The notes: generated from the sequence alone by a model not told the origin. DNA of 64,000 nt from Fistularia commersonii (GCA_037954325.1 JBBMNZ010000003.1:21197392-21261391); one strand, 5' to 3'; counted from the first letter of the stretch, positions 1 through 14,000 are shown. Numbers and translations: made by a program.

Positions 1-732
1 ACATAGACGTAATAAAGGGTCATGGCAGAATACATGACACGATGGGGTAGAACATATATGACTGTGTTTATGAATAACGCAGGCTTGCAAAAAAAAAAAA
101 AAAAAAAAGGAAGGGGGGGAAGGGGGCTGATATCCGACGCCGTTCGCTAAAACGGCCGCCCCTGTGAGATATACAAAATGCGTGAAGGGGGACACGAAGT
201 CGAAAACTTCCTTCCCAAAAAAAAAAAAAAAAAAACAACAAAAATAAACAAACTGACGGTGTAGTTTTGTCATTGAAAGAACAAAACAAAAACCAAACAA
301 ACAAAAAAAAACAACAAAAAAACAATAATAATAATAATAATTCACAATCTTCCGGTTGAAAGCGACCAAATATCTTAAAAGTTCATCGTCTCTGAGAACG
401 GGTTCTTCATAAAAAGCTGAAGCGTCTCGTTTGTTTTTCTTCTTCTTGTTTTTTTTTTTTTTTTGTCCCCCCCCCCCCCCCCCCCCCCCTTCCGATGGCA
501 ATCTCCTTCCTGAGACTGAGCAAGGTAAGTTCAGGTGAGTTTTCAGTCTGGAGTTGTAATTTTTTTTTTTTTCCGTTTTGTTGCACGCGTGAGAGTTTCC
601 TGGGCACGAGAAGCCATTTTTGTGTCCCACCGACCTCCCAAGGTTTAAATGTTTGGGTTTTTTTTTTTTTTTTTCTTTTCCTTTAGGGCGCGCGCACCTA
701 TGCTTGTGTGTGTGTTCCTGTATGCGTTGGAT

Positions 733-764
<32 letters not shown>

Positions 765-795
765 CGTGGACCTGTGTGGGTGCGCGAGTGTGCGC
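1..795 (-). other. neo1 3' UTR / 3' flank
   Basis: Non-coding sequence after the neo1 stop. Long homopolymers dominate: T/A runs near 90-108, 218-234, 450-463, 552-563, 659-673 and 735-763, and an unbroken C run at about 466-489. I see no TTTATT (AATAAA on the minus strand) or TTTAAT here, so the poly(A) site was not found. It may lie left of the window. Confidence 0.6.
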
Positions 796-882
796 TCATG
801 GCGCCGTGGTGATGGCGTTCAGGTCCTTCATCAGGCCCTCGAGATGGGCCATCTCCTCCGTCAGCTCGTCGGGCTCATAGCT
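796..882 (-). CDS. neo1: neo1 last coding exon: P3 motif and stop
   Basis: Encodes SYEPDELTEEMAHLEGLMKD, LNAITTAP and TGA. P3 mediates receptor self-association and binds intracellular partners in DCC-family receptors. Mammalian neogenin ends at NAITTA, so one extra Pro is added here. The acceptor is ctctcccccag. The 3' UTR must continue to the left. Confidence 0.96.
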   Translation of the reverse strand, partial: SYEPDELTEEMAHLEGLMKDLNAITTAP

Positions 883-1109
883 CTGGGGGAGAGGAACAGG
901 GTTACTGCGGGGGGCGGGGGAGGGGCAAGGGGGGAGGGAGGCAAGCACCTGGAGGGAGGGAAGGAGGAGAAGAGGAAAGGAGCAGAGGGTCAGTCTTTCA
1001 CAGAGGACACGGGGGGAAGGGGGGGTTATGGGTGGGGTGAGGCGCGCTTGGGGTGCAGGGGAGGGTCAAAGGAACTGAAGCGGTATAAGATGCAGGAAAC
1101 CAAAAAAGA

Positions 1110-1144
<35 letters not shown>

Positions 1145-4100
1145 AACCAGGATTATTATTAATGCATTCCAGTTATGGGTCAAAAAAAAACAAAAAAAAC
1201 GAGTGAGAGTTATTGAAATAATAACAGCCACAAAATGAAAAAAAAAAAAAAATGGCGAGATCGAAGTTGGAAAGAATAAAGAGAGAAAGAAGAAAAAGAA
1301 AACGTGGTTAACGTCGATGTCCAGCTGAAAGCAAATCCAGTGCCCAAAGAAAATCTTGACATGGATTCGGAAGGAAAGTGTGACAAGTTTTATTCTGTTT
1401 GGTTTTGAATTTGAATGAGACGGGAGGCGGTGCTACTCACGCTATCGACGTCCTCCAGCATCTTGCTGGTCTCGGGGACGTCGGGCGCGTTGGGCACGTT
1501 GACGATCATGGGCGTCCGTGTCCGTCCCAGCGTCCCGATGGAAGCTGTTTTAACAACATGGGGGTGAGTAGGAGGCCCTGAGTGAAGAGAAGTCGCAGAG
1601 GTTGAAACGGACGGAACGCCGCGCTGCGTCCGCGAGACGGCCTTCGACCGACCGAGCACACCGAAAAAACTATCTCGACGCCGCGTTCGGAGTGTTTCAC
1701 CGCCGGGATATCATCCCTGGACGCGTGTCCTCACCGGTCTGAGCCAGCAGGGGGGTGCTGGGGAGGGCCGGCGACTCGTACGACGGGTGGCCGCCGGATG
1801 GGATGGCGGGCACGGCGAAGCTTTTCAGCGGGTGGGCGTGGGCGTGCGGATGGACCGAGCGGTGCGGCGGAAGGTTGCTGGCGTAGCCAGACTCTTCCTC
1901 CGTGGTGGTAGAGCCGTGGTAGCTGCCCTCGGGGTCCGCCATGATCTCAGACGGGCAGGAGGCCTGGGAGGAGGAGGCGGCGGCGGCGGCGGCCTGCGGG
2001 AGGGGCTCTGAACTCGGGGTGTTCCTCACCGACTCTGTGGGGGAGCAGGGCGGTGGGTCGGGGGGAGGAGAAAAAAAATAACATAAAATTTGGCAGAATC
2101 ATTGGAGGGGGGGGGTTATAAACAGGCTTCTGGTGGAGCAGAGAGAAAAAAATGCAAAGTTAATGATAATTATAATATAATCATCACTATCATTATGAAT
2201 ATAATAATAATGTTCATATAAGATACATAATAATAATAACAATATGTGTTATAATTATTACACATATTATAACTGTAATCGTAATAATTAATTATTAATG
2301 AAATAGTATGTAATATTATTAAATCTTCCATCCCGTCTATCATCATGTATATTTTATCATATTATATTGTATTTATTTATTCATTTTATTTACATTTACT
2401 TAGTTATGTATTATTTATATTTATTTTATATACTAAATATCATCATTATAATCATTATCATAAGTAAAATTGTAAGCATTATTATAACATATGATAATTA
2501 TCAATATTTAAATCATGACTGCAGTTATAGGTTTGATTATCATTATATTTAGTATGTTACCTATGATCGTAATCATTGTTATAACATATACAATAATCAT
2601 TATACTGTATTGTAGAATGATTATCAGTTTCATTCAGTCATCATTGTAACTCTTAAAGTATAGTATGGTATAATTATAGAATATTATCCATATACCTCGT
2701 ATATTATGATACAAACACTATTGTTAGTATATATTTTTATATATATGTAATTTACAATTATGATAGTATATTATACATTCTATACATATCATGTTTAATA
2801 ATAATAATGACAATAATAATAATACTGATGATAATAATACATCTGAGGTTGATTTGATTTACCCTCTCGAGTGGATGGAAAGAATCTGTTTACGTCAAAC
2901 GATTAAAATAATTTTCAGAGAGGAGGAAGAGGAGAAGCGGAGAGCAGAGGCGAGGGACCTCGCGGACCAGATGTTCCTGCATGCCGACGAGGAATGAATG
3001 AATGAATAAATGAATGAGTGAATGAATGAATGAACGAGGGCGACCGGGTCTGACGGCGTTCCGTCTCCACCGCGCAGTTCCCCCCGGCGTCCACCGAGTG
3101 GCGGCGTCTCACCTGTCGAGTCCACCCTGTCTAGATGGGAGACGGGGGTGGCGCACGCGTGCGGGCGCGGGTGCCCGCCGCCTTGGTGGTAGTGGTAGCT
3201 GCGTGTCGGCGACGCCAGGCTGCCCATGTGATAATGGTGGTGATGGTTATCGAGGGAATGGATGGGGTGAGCGCTAATCACGGCTGCGGATGCAAATGGA
3301 CATGGATACACACACACACACACACACACACACAGTTAAATGTTACAAACCAGCCACATTAATGAAGGATGCAGGTGATGCGGGGTCTCGATCACAAACA
3401 TGCATTTTAAACTCTCTACGCCACTTCGGGTTGTGTGGGGGGGGAATAAAGAGATTTAAGAAAAATTAAAATGCATGAAATGAAAATGCCCGTGGAGAAA
3501 AACAATAAGGTATCACAAAAATTAAGATATTGTTACGGAAATTTTGGACTCCGAGGTCTTCGCGTCCGAAGTGTTTGAGGCTGCTTAGTAGCTGACACGC
3601 TCACCGTCGACCCGTTAGTCCCGCACACACACACACACACACACACATACACACTTACGCTGAGGCGGCTGCGCGTCAAACGGCATCATCATTTTAGGCC
3701 TCATCCCACGCCGGCCTGCAAGTGTAGACATGCCGTCCTCTGACTCATGGCCTAAAAAGGTACGGTGAAGACCGGCCAATCAGAAAAGAGCTGCAGCTCC
3801 ACTCGTCTTTTTTGAAAACCACTGGAATATAAACGTCGCTCAAACTCCCGATTCAGCTTTTTGGATTCGTCACTCGATTGTGAACGATTGTGCGGGATTG
3901 GCCGAGTTACGAGCAGTGCAAACAATGACAACGTGCGCTTGCAGGGCTGGAATCATGAGAGTGCATGAATGTGACACATGAAATGTTTGGCATGATTATT
4001 TTGGAAATCAAATATTAAGACAACCCAGAACACCATCTTCTCCTCGTAAACTATTTTCTGTTACAACGTCCCCTTTCGGGTTCCGTCCCCTCGGCCTCGA

Positions 4101-7100
4101 CTGACCGCGGTAGGAGTTGCGCCTCTGCTGTAGGTGGGGGTTGGCGTCCAGGCTGCTGTCGGCCGGCGTGATGTCCTGCGAGGTGCGGGGGATCGGCGTT
4201 TCCGTCATGACGGGGTTCGGCTCAGGCGACTTGTCCATCGGTTTAAGCTCCAGCCTCTCGTGGTGAATCCAAAGGTCGGGCGGCTTCAGGTCTTTGGAGT
4301 TCCCCTTGTATTTATGGGAGCCATTGGAAGACTTGGACGCGGCCCGCTTTCTGTGGAACAAGAAGACGGGAGTAAAACGGCGCGCTGCGGGGATAAAAAC
4401 AAAAAACGCTTGAGGAATCCACCGGACGTTCCCGGACGTAGCCTAGCCGAGCCTCGTACTTTTTCTGGTGCGACGTGGTTCGTCGGGTGCACAGGAAAGC
4501 CCCGACGACCACGACGATGATGGTGAACGCCCCGACCGAGATGATAATAACGATGACCAGGATGTGATTCTCGCTGGCTCCCACCCCGGATTTACCTGCG
4601 GAGGGACAAGGGTTACGTCGGTTAAAAGGTGTCCTTCTGGGGAAACAACACCACGGGTCGATGTGCTTTGGTGAAAGCGCATTAGTTTCCGAAAATTCTT
4701 ACCGACTGAGGATCCGGGGTCGTGGGGAAGCTGGTTTCCTGAGGGTCCGGGCTTGGAAGGGATGTTTGAGGCTGTCGGCAAACCAAAGAGTTGGTTACAT
4801 ATAGATCCCCAACACATTGACTGCTTTCAAACTTGTCCACGGTGTAGAACGAGCACATTCAAGGTGCAGGAAATTTCACTAGGAACTCAAAAACCTTCAA
4901 AAGAAGCAGTATTTTTGTTTTTCTACCGCAGAAATCTCTGTTTGGGGGGTTAGGGATCTGCGCAGCCCAACATTTCCTCTGCTTCGGAGGGGGAACTTCT
5001 AAAAAAGCTTCAGGAGTCTCGGGGAAACGGCACCCAAAAGCCGACCGCGGCCCGGGTAGCCCCGGTTTTCTTTGACTTCAAAAAGTACGCTGCTTCAAAC
5101 ATTAGCTTGTTGTGGTTTTTCCGAGACGCGGTTTGCAAAAAGGGAAAATGCGGAGGAACCCCTGTTTCGGTCAAAACGCGCCATTGTTGACAGACCGATG
5201 ATACTGCGAAAAATACCGCCGAAGCATAAAACGCCGCAAATCACACGGCACGAGTTCAAAAGAACCCCGGCGCTGACGTGGGAAATCTTTGGGGACGAGA
5301 GGTTTCGCGGAGTCGGCGGTGAGCGCACAGAGAGAAAGCGAGGAGGCGGAGTTTACCTTGGTCATTAGCCATTTTGTCAGAGGACTCAGCTTTAACAGGC
5401 CAAAGGAGAGCAGGGAAGGTGAGACAATGAGAAGCAAAAAAAACAGGTTAGCTTGAAAAGATCGGCGAGGGAGCCGTACAGAGAAAGAGGAATAGGGGCC
5501 TCGAGGATTAATGAAGACTGAGGAGAAGAACGAAACAGCGGGGGAAACCTCTGGAAGAGGCAGACGTGTCCTACCGACAAGCCAAGCGGAAGCATCATTT
5601 AGGTAACGTTATGCAAAAATCAATGGCGGGAAACGACTAGTTCCTTGTTTGGCACAGAGTCTCCGTTCTGTCCAGACATTGGCACTCACTCTTTGGGGTG
5701 CGGAACTGCACCGCCTCCGACATCGGGCCCATGCCCTTGGAGTTTCGCGCCTGGATCTTGAAGTAGTAGGTTGTGTCCAGGGTCAGGTCCTGGATCTGGT
5801 GGGTGAGGCGGTTCCCCACCACCGGCTCGATCACCCAATCGTGGACCTCTGCGTTTACGTCGGTGCTGTAGTAGATGATGTAACCTGCAAGGACAGACCA
5901 TCCACATCTCAGGACCTGGTATTTAAGGCAGTATCTTAAGACTGCAGAGAAGTTGAACAAAAACATACCGTGTTAAAGGGCTGATACCACTTACCGTAAT
6001 TTCCGGACGATAAGCCGCAACTTTTTTCACGTAAACAACGCTACGGCTAATATATGGACTTTTTTTTTGGTGGGGGGGGCTAACGAGCTTCACGCCGCTA
6101 AAACATTTATCCTCGTCACATCGATGAAGTGACCGGAGGAAGAAGACAAATTTGACGGTTTTAGTGCGCAGAAGGAAGCCCGAGATAGCGATCGGCTAGC
6201 CGGTGCGGCTTTTATTGAGGTGCGCTCAATAGTCCGGAAATTACACTATAAACATAAAGCCATTCATTCTCTCAATAACACAGAGAGACATGCAATCATT
6301 CACCCTCTCTTTCAAACATCTTTATTGTCTCAACTAGTCCTCCTACAAGTTTTTGGACCCACGCAAACACGAGGACAACATGTAGAGTCCTAACAGGGAT
6401 TGACCCAGGGACCTTCTCGCTGTGACGCAGAAGTGCTAACCTCTGTACCGCACAGCTTTGGGCCTTTTCCCGTCTAAAAATCTTTCCGGGAGGAACACTC
6501 ATCCTCTTAAATCTTTGCAAAGGCTCAAGACGGGTAACGTGACGGCGCGGCCAAGGTGTTCCCGGGGTTCTGGCCTCACCGGTGATCTTCCCGTTGGCCT
6601 CGGACGGCGGCTGCCAGTTGACGATTATGGTCCGGGGTTTGTTCTCCTTGCTCACGACGGTCACATCTTTCGGTGGGGAATTGGGAACTGGTGGAGGAGA
6701 GAGGGACACGAGTCGAGATGAGCGCTAGGAAACATTAGCACAACTGTCACATTGAGGATACAAAACATAAAATATTACTTTCTAAAGTCCTCATTCGAGA
6801 TAATTTGGAGTTTATTATTTGAATTTGCACACGAATTGATTTTTATGACACTGTTGATACCATGAACCCGAACACTGCGAATAATTTTTCAAAACTGCAA
6901 AACTATCCATTTTCTGAATCTCGAGAAACTTGATTTCGAGGAGAGTGTTTTCATGTTTCATCTTGGGTTTTTCATCTGGTAAACAATTACCTCTGAAAAA
7001 TAAAGTACAGGCGCTGATAACTGCACAGCGCATTTTAATTTCCAGTACTTCACTCGGCGCGGCAGGAAACGGCAGAACGCTCGGGGGACGATGAAACTAT

Positions 7101-7769
7101 TCGTTTTAATACTAACGCAATTATGCAAATGTGTACAGTCATCACTCAGATATTGAGCTGAGCATAAAGGTAACAAAGGTAACATGAAGATTTCTCCTCT
7201 CAAATTGATAAGTAATTGCTTGGGGACAGAACAGTGAACTGAGATGAGCGCATCTGGCGCCGCCAGCGCTAAATTTGGGGAAAAAAAAAAGACAAAGGTA
7301 TGTGGGCGTGCTTCTCCCCGAGGAGAAACATCTGGCACTGGCCTTGGCGAAGCCAGCGCAGACCTAAATAAATCATTGAGCTTAAAAGCTAATTATAATA
7401 TTTCAGTTGTCATCATTTCAATTTAACCTTGATTACGATTGTTTTTTTTTTCTTCTGTAAGGAAGCAAATCCAATCCCAGAGCTAGCAGGCGCTAACCAG
7501 CAGCTAGCAAGACAGCAACGTTGCTGTTTGTAAATACATATCCAGGATAAAGTCCCCACTTATATAGCGAATACGTTCACCCATTCACACACCGATGGCG
7601 GCAGAGCTAGCACGCAAGGCTAGCACGTAAGGCTAGCACGCAAGGTTAGCACACAAGGCTAGCACGCAAGGCTAACCTGTCCATCAGGAGCAAATGTAGA
7701 GTTCACTGTCTTGTCCAATGAAACTTTGGAGGAACCAAACAAGCGACCTTCTAATTTGAGGGAGGCCCG

Positions 7770-7808
<39 letters not shown>

Positions 7809-7976
7809 ACGGGTTTCCTTACTCGTCTCAAAGGTGGTGCCCTGAGCTGTCATGCTCCAAGTGCTGGTGCGGCGGCCTTTGGTCATCATGACCGAGAACT
7901 CGTAGAGCGTGTTGGGCTTCAGTCCCGTCACCATGTGGTTCAGGCTGCTGGTGTTAGCCATCTGAGGAGAGACGTG

Positions 7977-8048
<72 letters not shown>

Positions 8049-11000
8049 TTGACTTCGCATGACAGCGTTTTTAAACATTCAATTGATTTTAGCAGCTGCG
8101 CTCATATCTGTTAGCTTACGGACTGTCTTTCATGGACTTCCTGAGAGAGGTGAGACTTTTTTTTTTTTTTGACAAGCTACAAACGCGCCAGCGTTTGCAG
8201 TGATTCGACCCCATTCTGTTTTTCATGACAAAGTCACGGGGAATACGCGACTGCGTTCTCATCTTCCTCGTCAACATCTGAGAAAATCTCCTCACAAAAG
8301 GGATCATCCATGATTCGCCGTACCTCTGCATCCCGAAGTGCAGAGGCGTTAAAAAAAAAAAAAAAAGCACCATCCTTTAAATATCACGCCCCCGCGCGTT
8401 CCCGATTCACGTCAAGACTTAACGACAATGAGAAAGAGAATCCGGCAGAGCTGGGAGGAAAACTTTCCCAATGCCGGAAACAGCAAGACGGCCGTGAACT
8501 TGTCCCGATTGCTTGAATATTCAATTTACGCTTCACTCCATATATTTGGCGGGTTCTCCGAGTGTAAAAGGATGTTTCATCGCGGAGCGTTTCGCCGAGA
8601 CGAGGAGAGACGGCAGGACCGGAACCTTGACACTTTGGTGCATCATGGACGTAAATGAGAGGAATTCCATTTGTTATGTGGGAAACAAACGGTTGATTCA
8701 ACTTGACATATTCATGCATTCATTATCTATATAGCCTAGCATGCATTCAGGGTTGCAGGGGATTGCTTAAAAACTATCCTAGCCTGCACTGGATGGAAGC
8801 GGGGTTCACCCTGGACCGGTCGCTCGTCGATCAGAGGTTCACAGATAGAAATAAACAACCGTTCACCCTCTGATTCATACATCATATTAAAAAAAACAAC
8901 ATTCACTTGCTCATTCACATATAACCATACACTCGCACGTTCAAACGTTATATAGAGAAATAATCTGAGCTTACGAACGCCCCTAATTATGAAGAAATCA
9001 GCCAACGAACAGTTTTTGAATACTGAATCAACCCGCCAACGAGTCTCAGTGTGGAAACACACAAACAAAGAAACTCAAAGGCTTTCCGCGTTGTGGCGTC
9101 GTAGCGTAGCAGCAGTCGTACGTGCTACTCGGCTTTGTTTACATCGTTCATCGTTGTGTTTTCCTGTTAAAATGCTTTTTTTCTGCTTTTTTTCAATGAG
9201 TTGTGGCTCCCAAAAAAGGTCAAAAGTGCTCGTGATAGAGGTGTTAAGAAGAAGTTAAGAATTTCAGTTGATCCGAAGAAGGAAATAATGGCTTAACGTG
9301 AGGGCGGTGTGCGTGTTATGGATGCAAAGTACTAGGACACGGCTAACTTAGCTATCTGTGCCTGCCTGAAGAATAGAGATGCGCTAAAGACTTCTGATGT
9401 TGCTGAGGGGGTGACAACGTTAATGAAGAAAAGTTATTTCTAGTTTGGATTAATGAAATACAGCTAACTAGGTTCTCGTGCGAGAAGGCTTTACTTAAGC
9501 AGATTTAGTGAAGGAAACGCAAGTGTACAAGTGCTAGCAAGAAGAGAAAGAACACCAAAAACACAGCAATAATTAAAATGATCTTTAATTGCTTTCCGTA
9601 TTTTTTCTGTATTTTTAGATTGCAAATATATTTTGGGGGTTGGAGAACAGATCAATGTGATTTCCATTCATTTCAGTGGGAAACGTTGATTCGGTTCGCA
9701 AAAAATTTCGCATTAGCCGAGGTTCTACCGCACAACCGTTCCATCTCTCATTCACGCCTCATCGAGACAGTCAACTATTCACTCACTCTAGGAAATTTTG
9801 GGTTATTTTATTGTTTACTATTTTATTAGACAGCGTGGGGAGGGGGGGGGACTCGGAGGACACGATGATCTTAATGCATTATTATTTTGACTAATGGTAA
9901 TGCTTTTTTAATTTCCAACCAGACGTGTCACGCGGACATCCAGATGCTGCGACGGGACGCGATAAAACCCTCGCTACTTCTTTCGGTAGCAGAGTGGCGG
10001 CCTATTCAATAATGCACGAGCTCGCCAGACTCATCCGAAGAGGAGCAGCCCTCGTAAGTGTGGCCGACGGTTGCCACGGGTCACCGGGACAGACGTGTGA
10101 AAAGCAGGAAGGCTGCGGAGCATTCGGATTATTTTTCAAAGAACTTACCGTCTTACTCACAGACTGGCTAATTTATCAGAGTTCATCAATGGGACGGAGA
10201 CAAAATCAACCCGTGGGGCTCTTAAATCATTGTTCCAGCTGTCTGCAATGGAGTTGTAAGGTTGCAGACATGTTGTCATGACAACCAGCTTTCGGGTACT
10301 TGCTTCATTTGATGCTAAATAATCATTAGCGACAAATTTCTCCACAGATGTTTAGGGAATAAATGGTTGGGTGACGGCCGGATTCAGCGGCTACAAAGGA
10401 GCTTTAATAGCCGCGACTGCACAACCGGTGTGTGTGTGTGTGTTCACGTGTCGTCACATTTGTCCGCGCGGAGAATGCAGTGTCAGCGTGTCGGCCCCTC
10501 GCTTTTCCTCCCGCGCGTCCCCGTTGAATTATTTATCAGCAGGCGCAGACATTTTATTCAAGTTCTGCCCTGTCACACACTGGCGCACATGAGCGAGAAC
10601 GCCGCCGATCCGCACTCGGGAGATAAGCGATGATTTTAATTTCCCTTCCACTTCCAGCGCCGAATCCCCGGGACCCGCGAAGTTGCGCGGACGACATAAA
10701 AAGCCCTCCGCCGCATCCTCCCCTGATTTTCCCGGGCTTCGGTGAATTAAAAGGCCGCGGTGACGGTAAGTCACGCGAGACCGTTTTCCACCTTCGACCG
10801 CAGCAAATAGAATTCGGGAGCGACAATAACAATAAAACACGTTGCGACACCGCGCGCTGTTCACCGCTCAGGTTACCGGAGCCCGTATCGGCGTTTCCTC
10901 GAGGTGATGGGGTGGTGCGGGGCTTGGAAAACATCTATTATGTCCGGGGAGGAATAGAAACCGACGCCATGTTGCAAATGTCCGATCAATTGACCAATCA

Positions 11001-14000
11001 TACGAGAACACGGAAGGAAACTTAATAAAAAGCTGAGTAAGCTGCACTAAGTAAATATTTTGAATTCAACATGACAGGAGTGAGAGGTGGCTTTAAATGA
11101 ATTATTAGCAATGTCTTCAAAATAAATGCATTTTATATATGTATACATATACACACAACATTAACAACAATGCATTTGAACGGGCCTTTCTTGATACTCA
11201 AGGACGCGGTACAGAAATGCGTTCTGTGGAAGCAACATCAGCTTTGTCCTTCCTTCATGTTGTTGTTTATTGTTTGCTGCTGTTCCCCGCTCGGGCTAGC
11301 CGCGCCCACGTCAGCATTTCCCCGAGGTGATGGGGCGGAGCGGGGCTTGGAAAACATCTATTATCTGTTGCTAATGTCCGATCGATTGATCAATCCCATG
11401 AGAGCGCGGGGGAAACCTAAATAGAAAGCGCCGTCAGGTGCATTTAGCGACTTAGCTGCACTTTGTAAATATTTTGATTTCAACATGACGCCGTTGAGAG
11501 GTAGCTGTAACTGAATTATTAGCAATGTAAGAAAAATAATAAATACATATGCACTATTATAGATGTATATTATTTGAAGGTGCCTTTCTTGTTCATAGTG
11601 GGTTGGACTTTTAGAGTGAGTTTAATCAACAATATGTCCATCAACATTGATTATTTAAAGGAAAGATTCGTCACAACTGGAACAGGCTTGGGATTTAGCA
11701 AGAGCTCATAGCAAGAGATTTGTTTGTTTGTTTTTTTTATAAGAAATCTCCCAGAGTCCTCCTTTTTGCTTCAGATATTATGTTGTCATTATTCTGAACA
11801 ATTTCAAATCCATCGATTGAAGTCAGTGGAATTTCCAATAAATTAACTGCTTATATCTTATAGACACAGATTTTAAATCACAGACAGATCTTAGACTCTT
11901 AACGCTTTCCTACTTTATTGACTTATGTTTTCTTATGTCACACCAATACTTTGCTTAGCGGATGCAACCTGATGCGAACTGTAAGTTCCAAGTTAAGGCT
12001 AAAATTGTGTTGCGTTGTGTTGCACCCCCACCGCCACCTTGAACTTCTGTCTCACCTCACCACTGTCATACATGTCTTGCACCACTCTAGCATACTGCTG
12101 CGCTACTCCAGACTCCCTCATACAGTTCATGTTCATTCATTAGGTAGCATCCCGACCTACCTGTAGATATATTATTTTCATATTATTTATGTTATTAATT
12201 CTAAAGATCTTCTAAATCTAAAAAACCCTCAAGGGCTCGGCAGGTGAATCGTACGCCTACATCTTACCATCGTCTCTGAACCCACTTCTCTCACACCAAC
12301 TGACTTTTTATCCTCAATCCCTCCGTCTATAACCTCCAGTTTAGCCTCCCTCTCGACCGCCTGCCTTGCGGCGCTAACCTCAGCATCGTCCCACCCAGAT
12401 CTTTGCTACCCCTCCTCTGTACCTGTCCAAACCATCTCAGTCTGACTTTATCTCCAGAAAGTCTAAAATGTTCTGTCCCTTTGATGGACTCATTTCTGAT
12501 CCTATCTGTCCTCCTCACTCCCCAAAGAGAAGCTCGACATCTTCGTTTCTGCTGCCTCCTGTCTGTTCCTCTGTGCCACTCTCAGTAAATCAGAAAACAT
12601 AGCTGGTCTTTTTCTGGCTGATACTCTTATCGCTCATGACTCTTCTCCATCCATTCCAACCTGCTTGAACATGTTGTTCCACCTCTTCTCCCATTGCTCT
12701 GGACTGTTGGCCTTTAGGTACTTCAAATCCTCCAGCTTCTTTATCTCCACTCCCTGTAGCTTCACCATTCCACTTACGTCCCCCTCATTCTGTATTCTGT
12801 CGTGCTGTGACTAACCTTCATTCCTCTCCTCTCGAGTGCAAACCTCCGCCTATCTAGATTTTTCTCCACCTGTCTCCCTACTCTCACTACAGATCACAAT
12901 GTCATCTGCAAACAATGTCATCTGTAAACACCGTAGTCCATGGAGATTCCTGTCTGACCTCATCTGTCGGCCTGTCCGTCACCATAGCAACCAAGAGGGG
13001 GCTTAAAAGCTAATCGCTGACGCACCCCCACCGCCACCTTGAACTTCTGTCTCACCTCACCACTGTCATACATGTCTTGCACCACTCTAGCATACTGCTG
13101 CGCTACTCCAGACTCCCTCATACAGTTCATGTTCATTCATTAGGTAGCATGTAGCTAATTCTCAGGAAATGTCATGCAGATATTTCCAATTTCTCGACTG
13201 ATTTTCAGTCATTTCTGAATTCTCTGAGTAAAGTCGGGCTCTTTTGGTGACTTTCACAAAGCCGAAGAGAACCTACCCATACGCTGGATATCGTTATCAT
13301 TGATTCAACTAAAACTCCATGACACAGCATCATAACTAAGCGATATCTTACATACTTTTAGAAATTGCTCAGCCATATTCATCTTCAATGTTCCGGCTTG
13401 GTTTCCCCCCCGCGTCTGAAACCTCAAAGATTAAAACGGGCTGCGGCCTTAAATCCGTACAATTGCAAGAAAGCTTTAAAATGACTCACCAGTGCAAACC
13501 CTTTCCTGTGTAATTAAAGCAGTAAATCTATGGTTATACCCGAAGGGGGGGTTCAGGCTGAGACGAACGCCCTCGTAGCTCTCAACACCCAACTACAACT
13601 TTCCCCTTTGAACCGGTTCGATTTCGGGCGATTTGATTTCGTGACGCATTACCGACTCAACCTTTAAACGGGCGAACACCGGAAAATATCTTTAAATCAA
13701 AAGACAGGCATAAAAGTGGCAACGTCGCAATTTGGATGTTAGATGGTAGAGAAAGATTACTGTCCTGATTGGCTGCGCTCAGAAGGACCCCCCGGCGGGA
13801 ACATCATTGTGTTGTATAACGCTACTCTTTTATTCTTTTTTTTTTTTTTTTTATTTCGGGACATCCGTCTCTCTCTCTCTCTCTCATTCTCTGGCATGAA
13901 TCCGAAGGGACGTGCGCACTCCCATCTTGAAAACCATCAAATGAAGCTGAATCACCCAAATCTGATCGAACTGAAACGACCTGCGTCGTGCTAAACTCAA

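Larger units (their letters stand above)
12010..13150 (-). mobile_element. RTE-type LINE fragment (reverse transcriptase C-terminus)
   Basis: On the minus strand reads RRTDRIRNESIKGTEHFR, then DKVRLRWFGQVQRRG and GRRSRGRLNWRL, followed upstream by decayed frame. This is the end of a non-LTR reverse transcriptase of the widespread fish type with LRWYGHVQRR and GRPKRRFMD. Many stops, no 5' part. A perfect 129-bp repeat bounds it (12022-12150 and 13022-13150). Confidence 0.75.

Noticed and set aside
649..1206. 185-codon plus-strand open frame over the last neo1 exon
   Set aside because: Poly-Phe and poly-Lys from homopolymers, antisense to the P3 exon.
1441..1544. Shorter version of the exon between P2 and P3
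   Set aside because: The AG at 1545 has no pyrimidine tract and would remove HPHVVKT, which matches mammalian neogenin. Kept only as a possible alternative site.
2791..2997. Plus-strand frame containing TSEVDL, reminiscent of a neogenin linker
   Set aside because: Wrong strand and inside an (AAT)n-rich stretch. Chance similarity.
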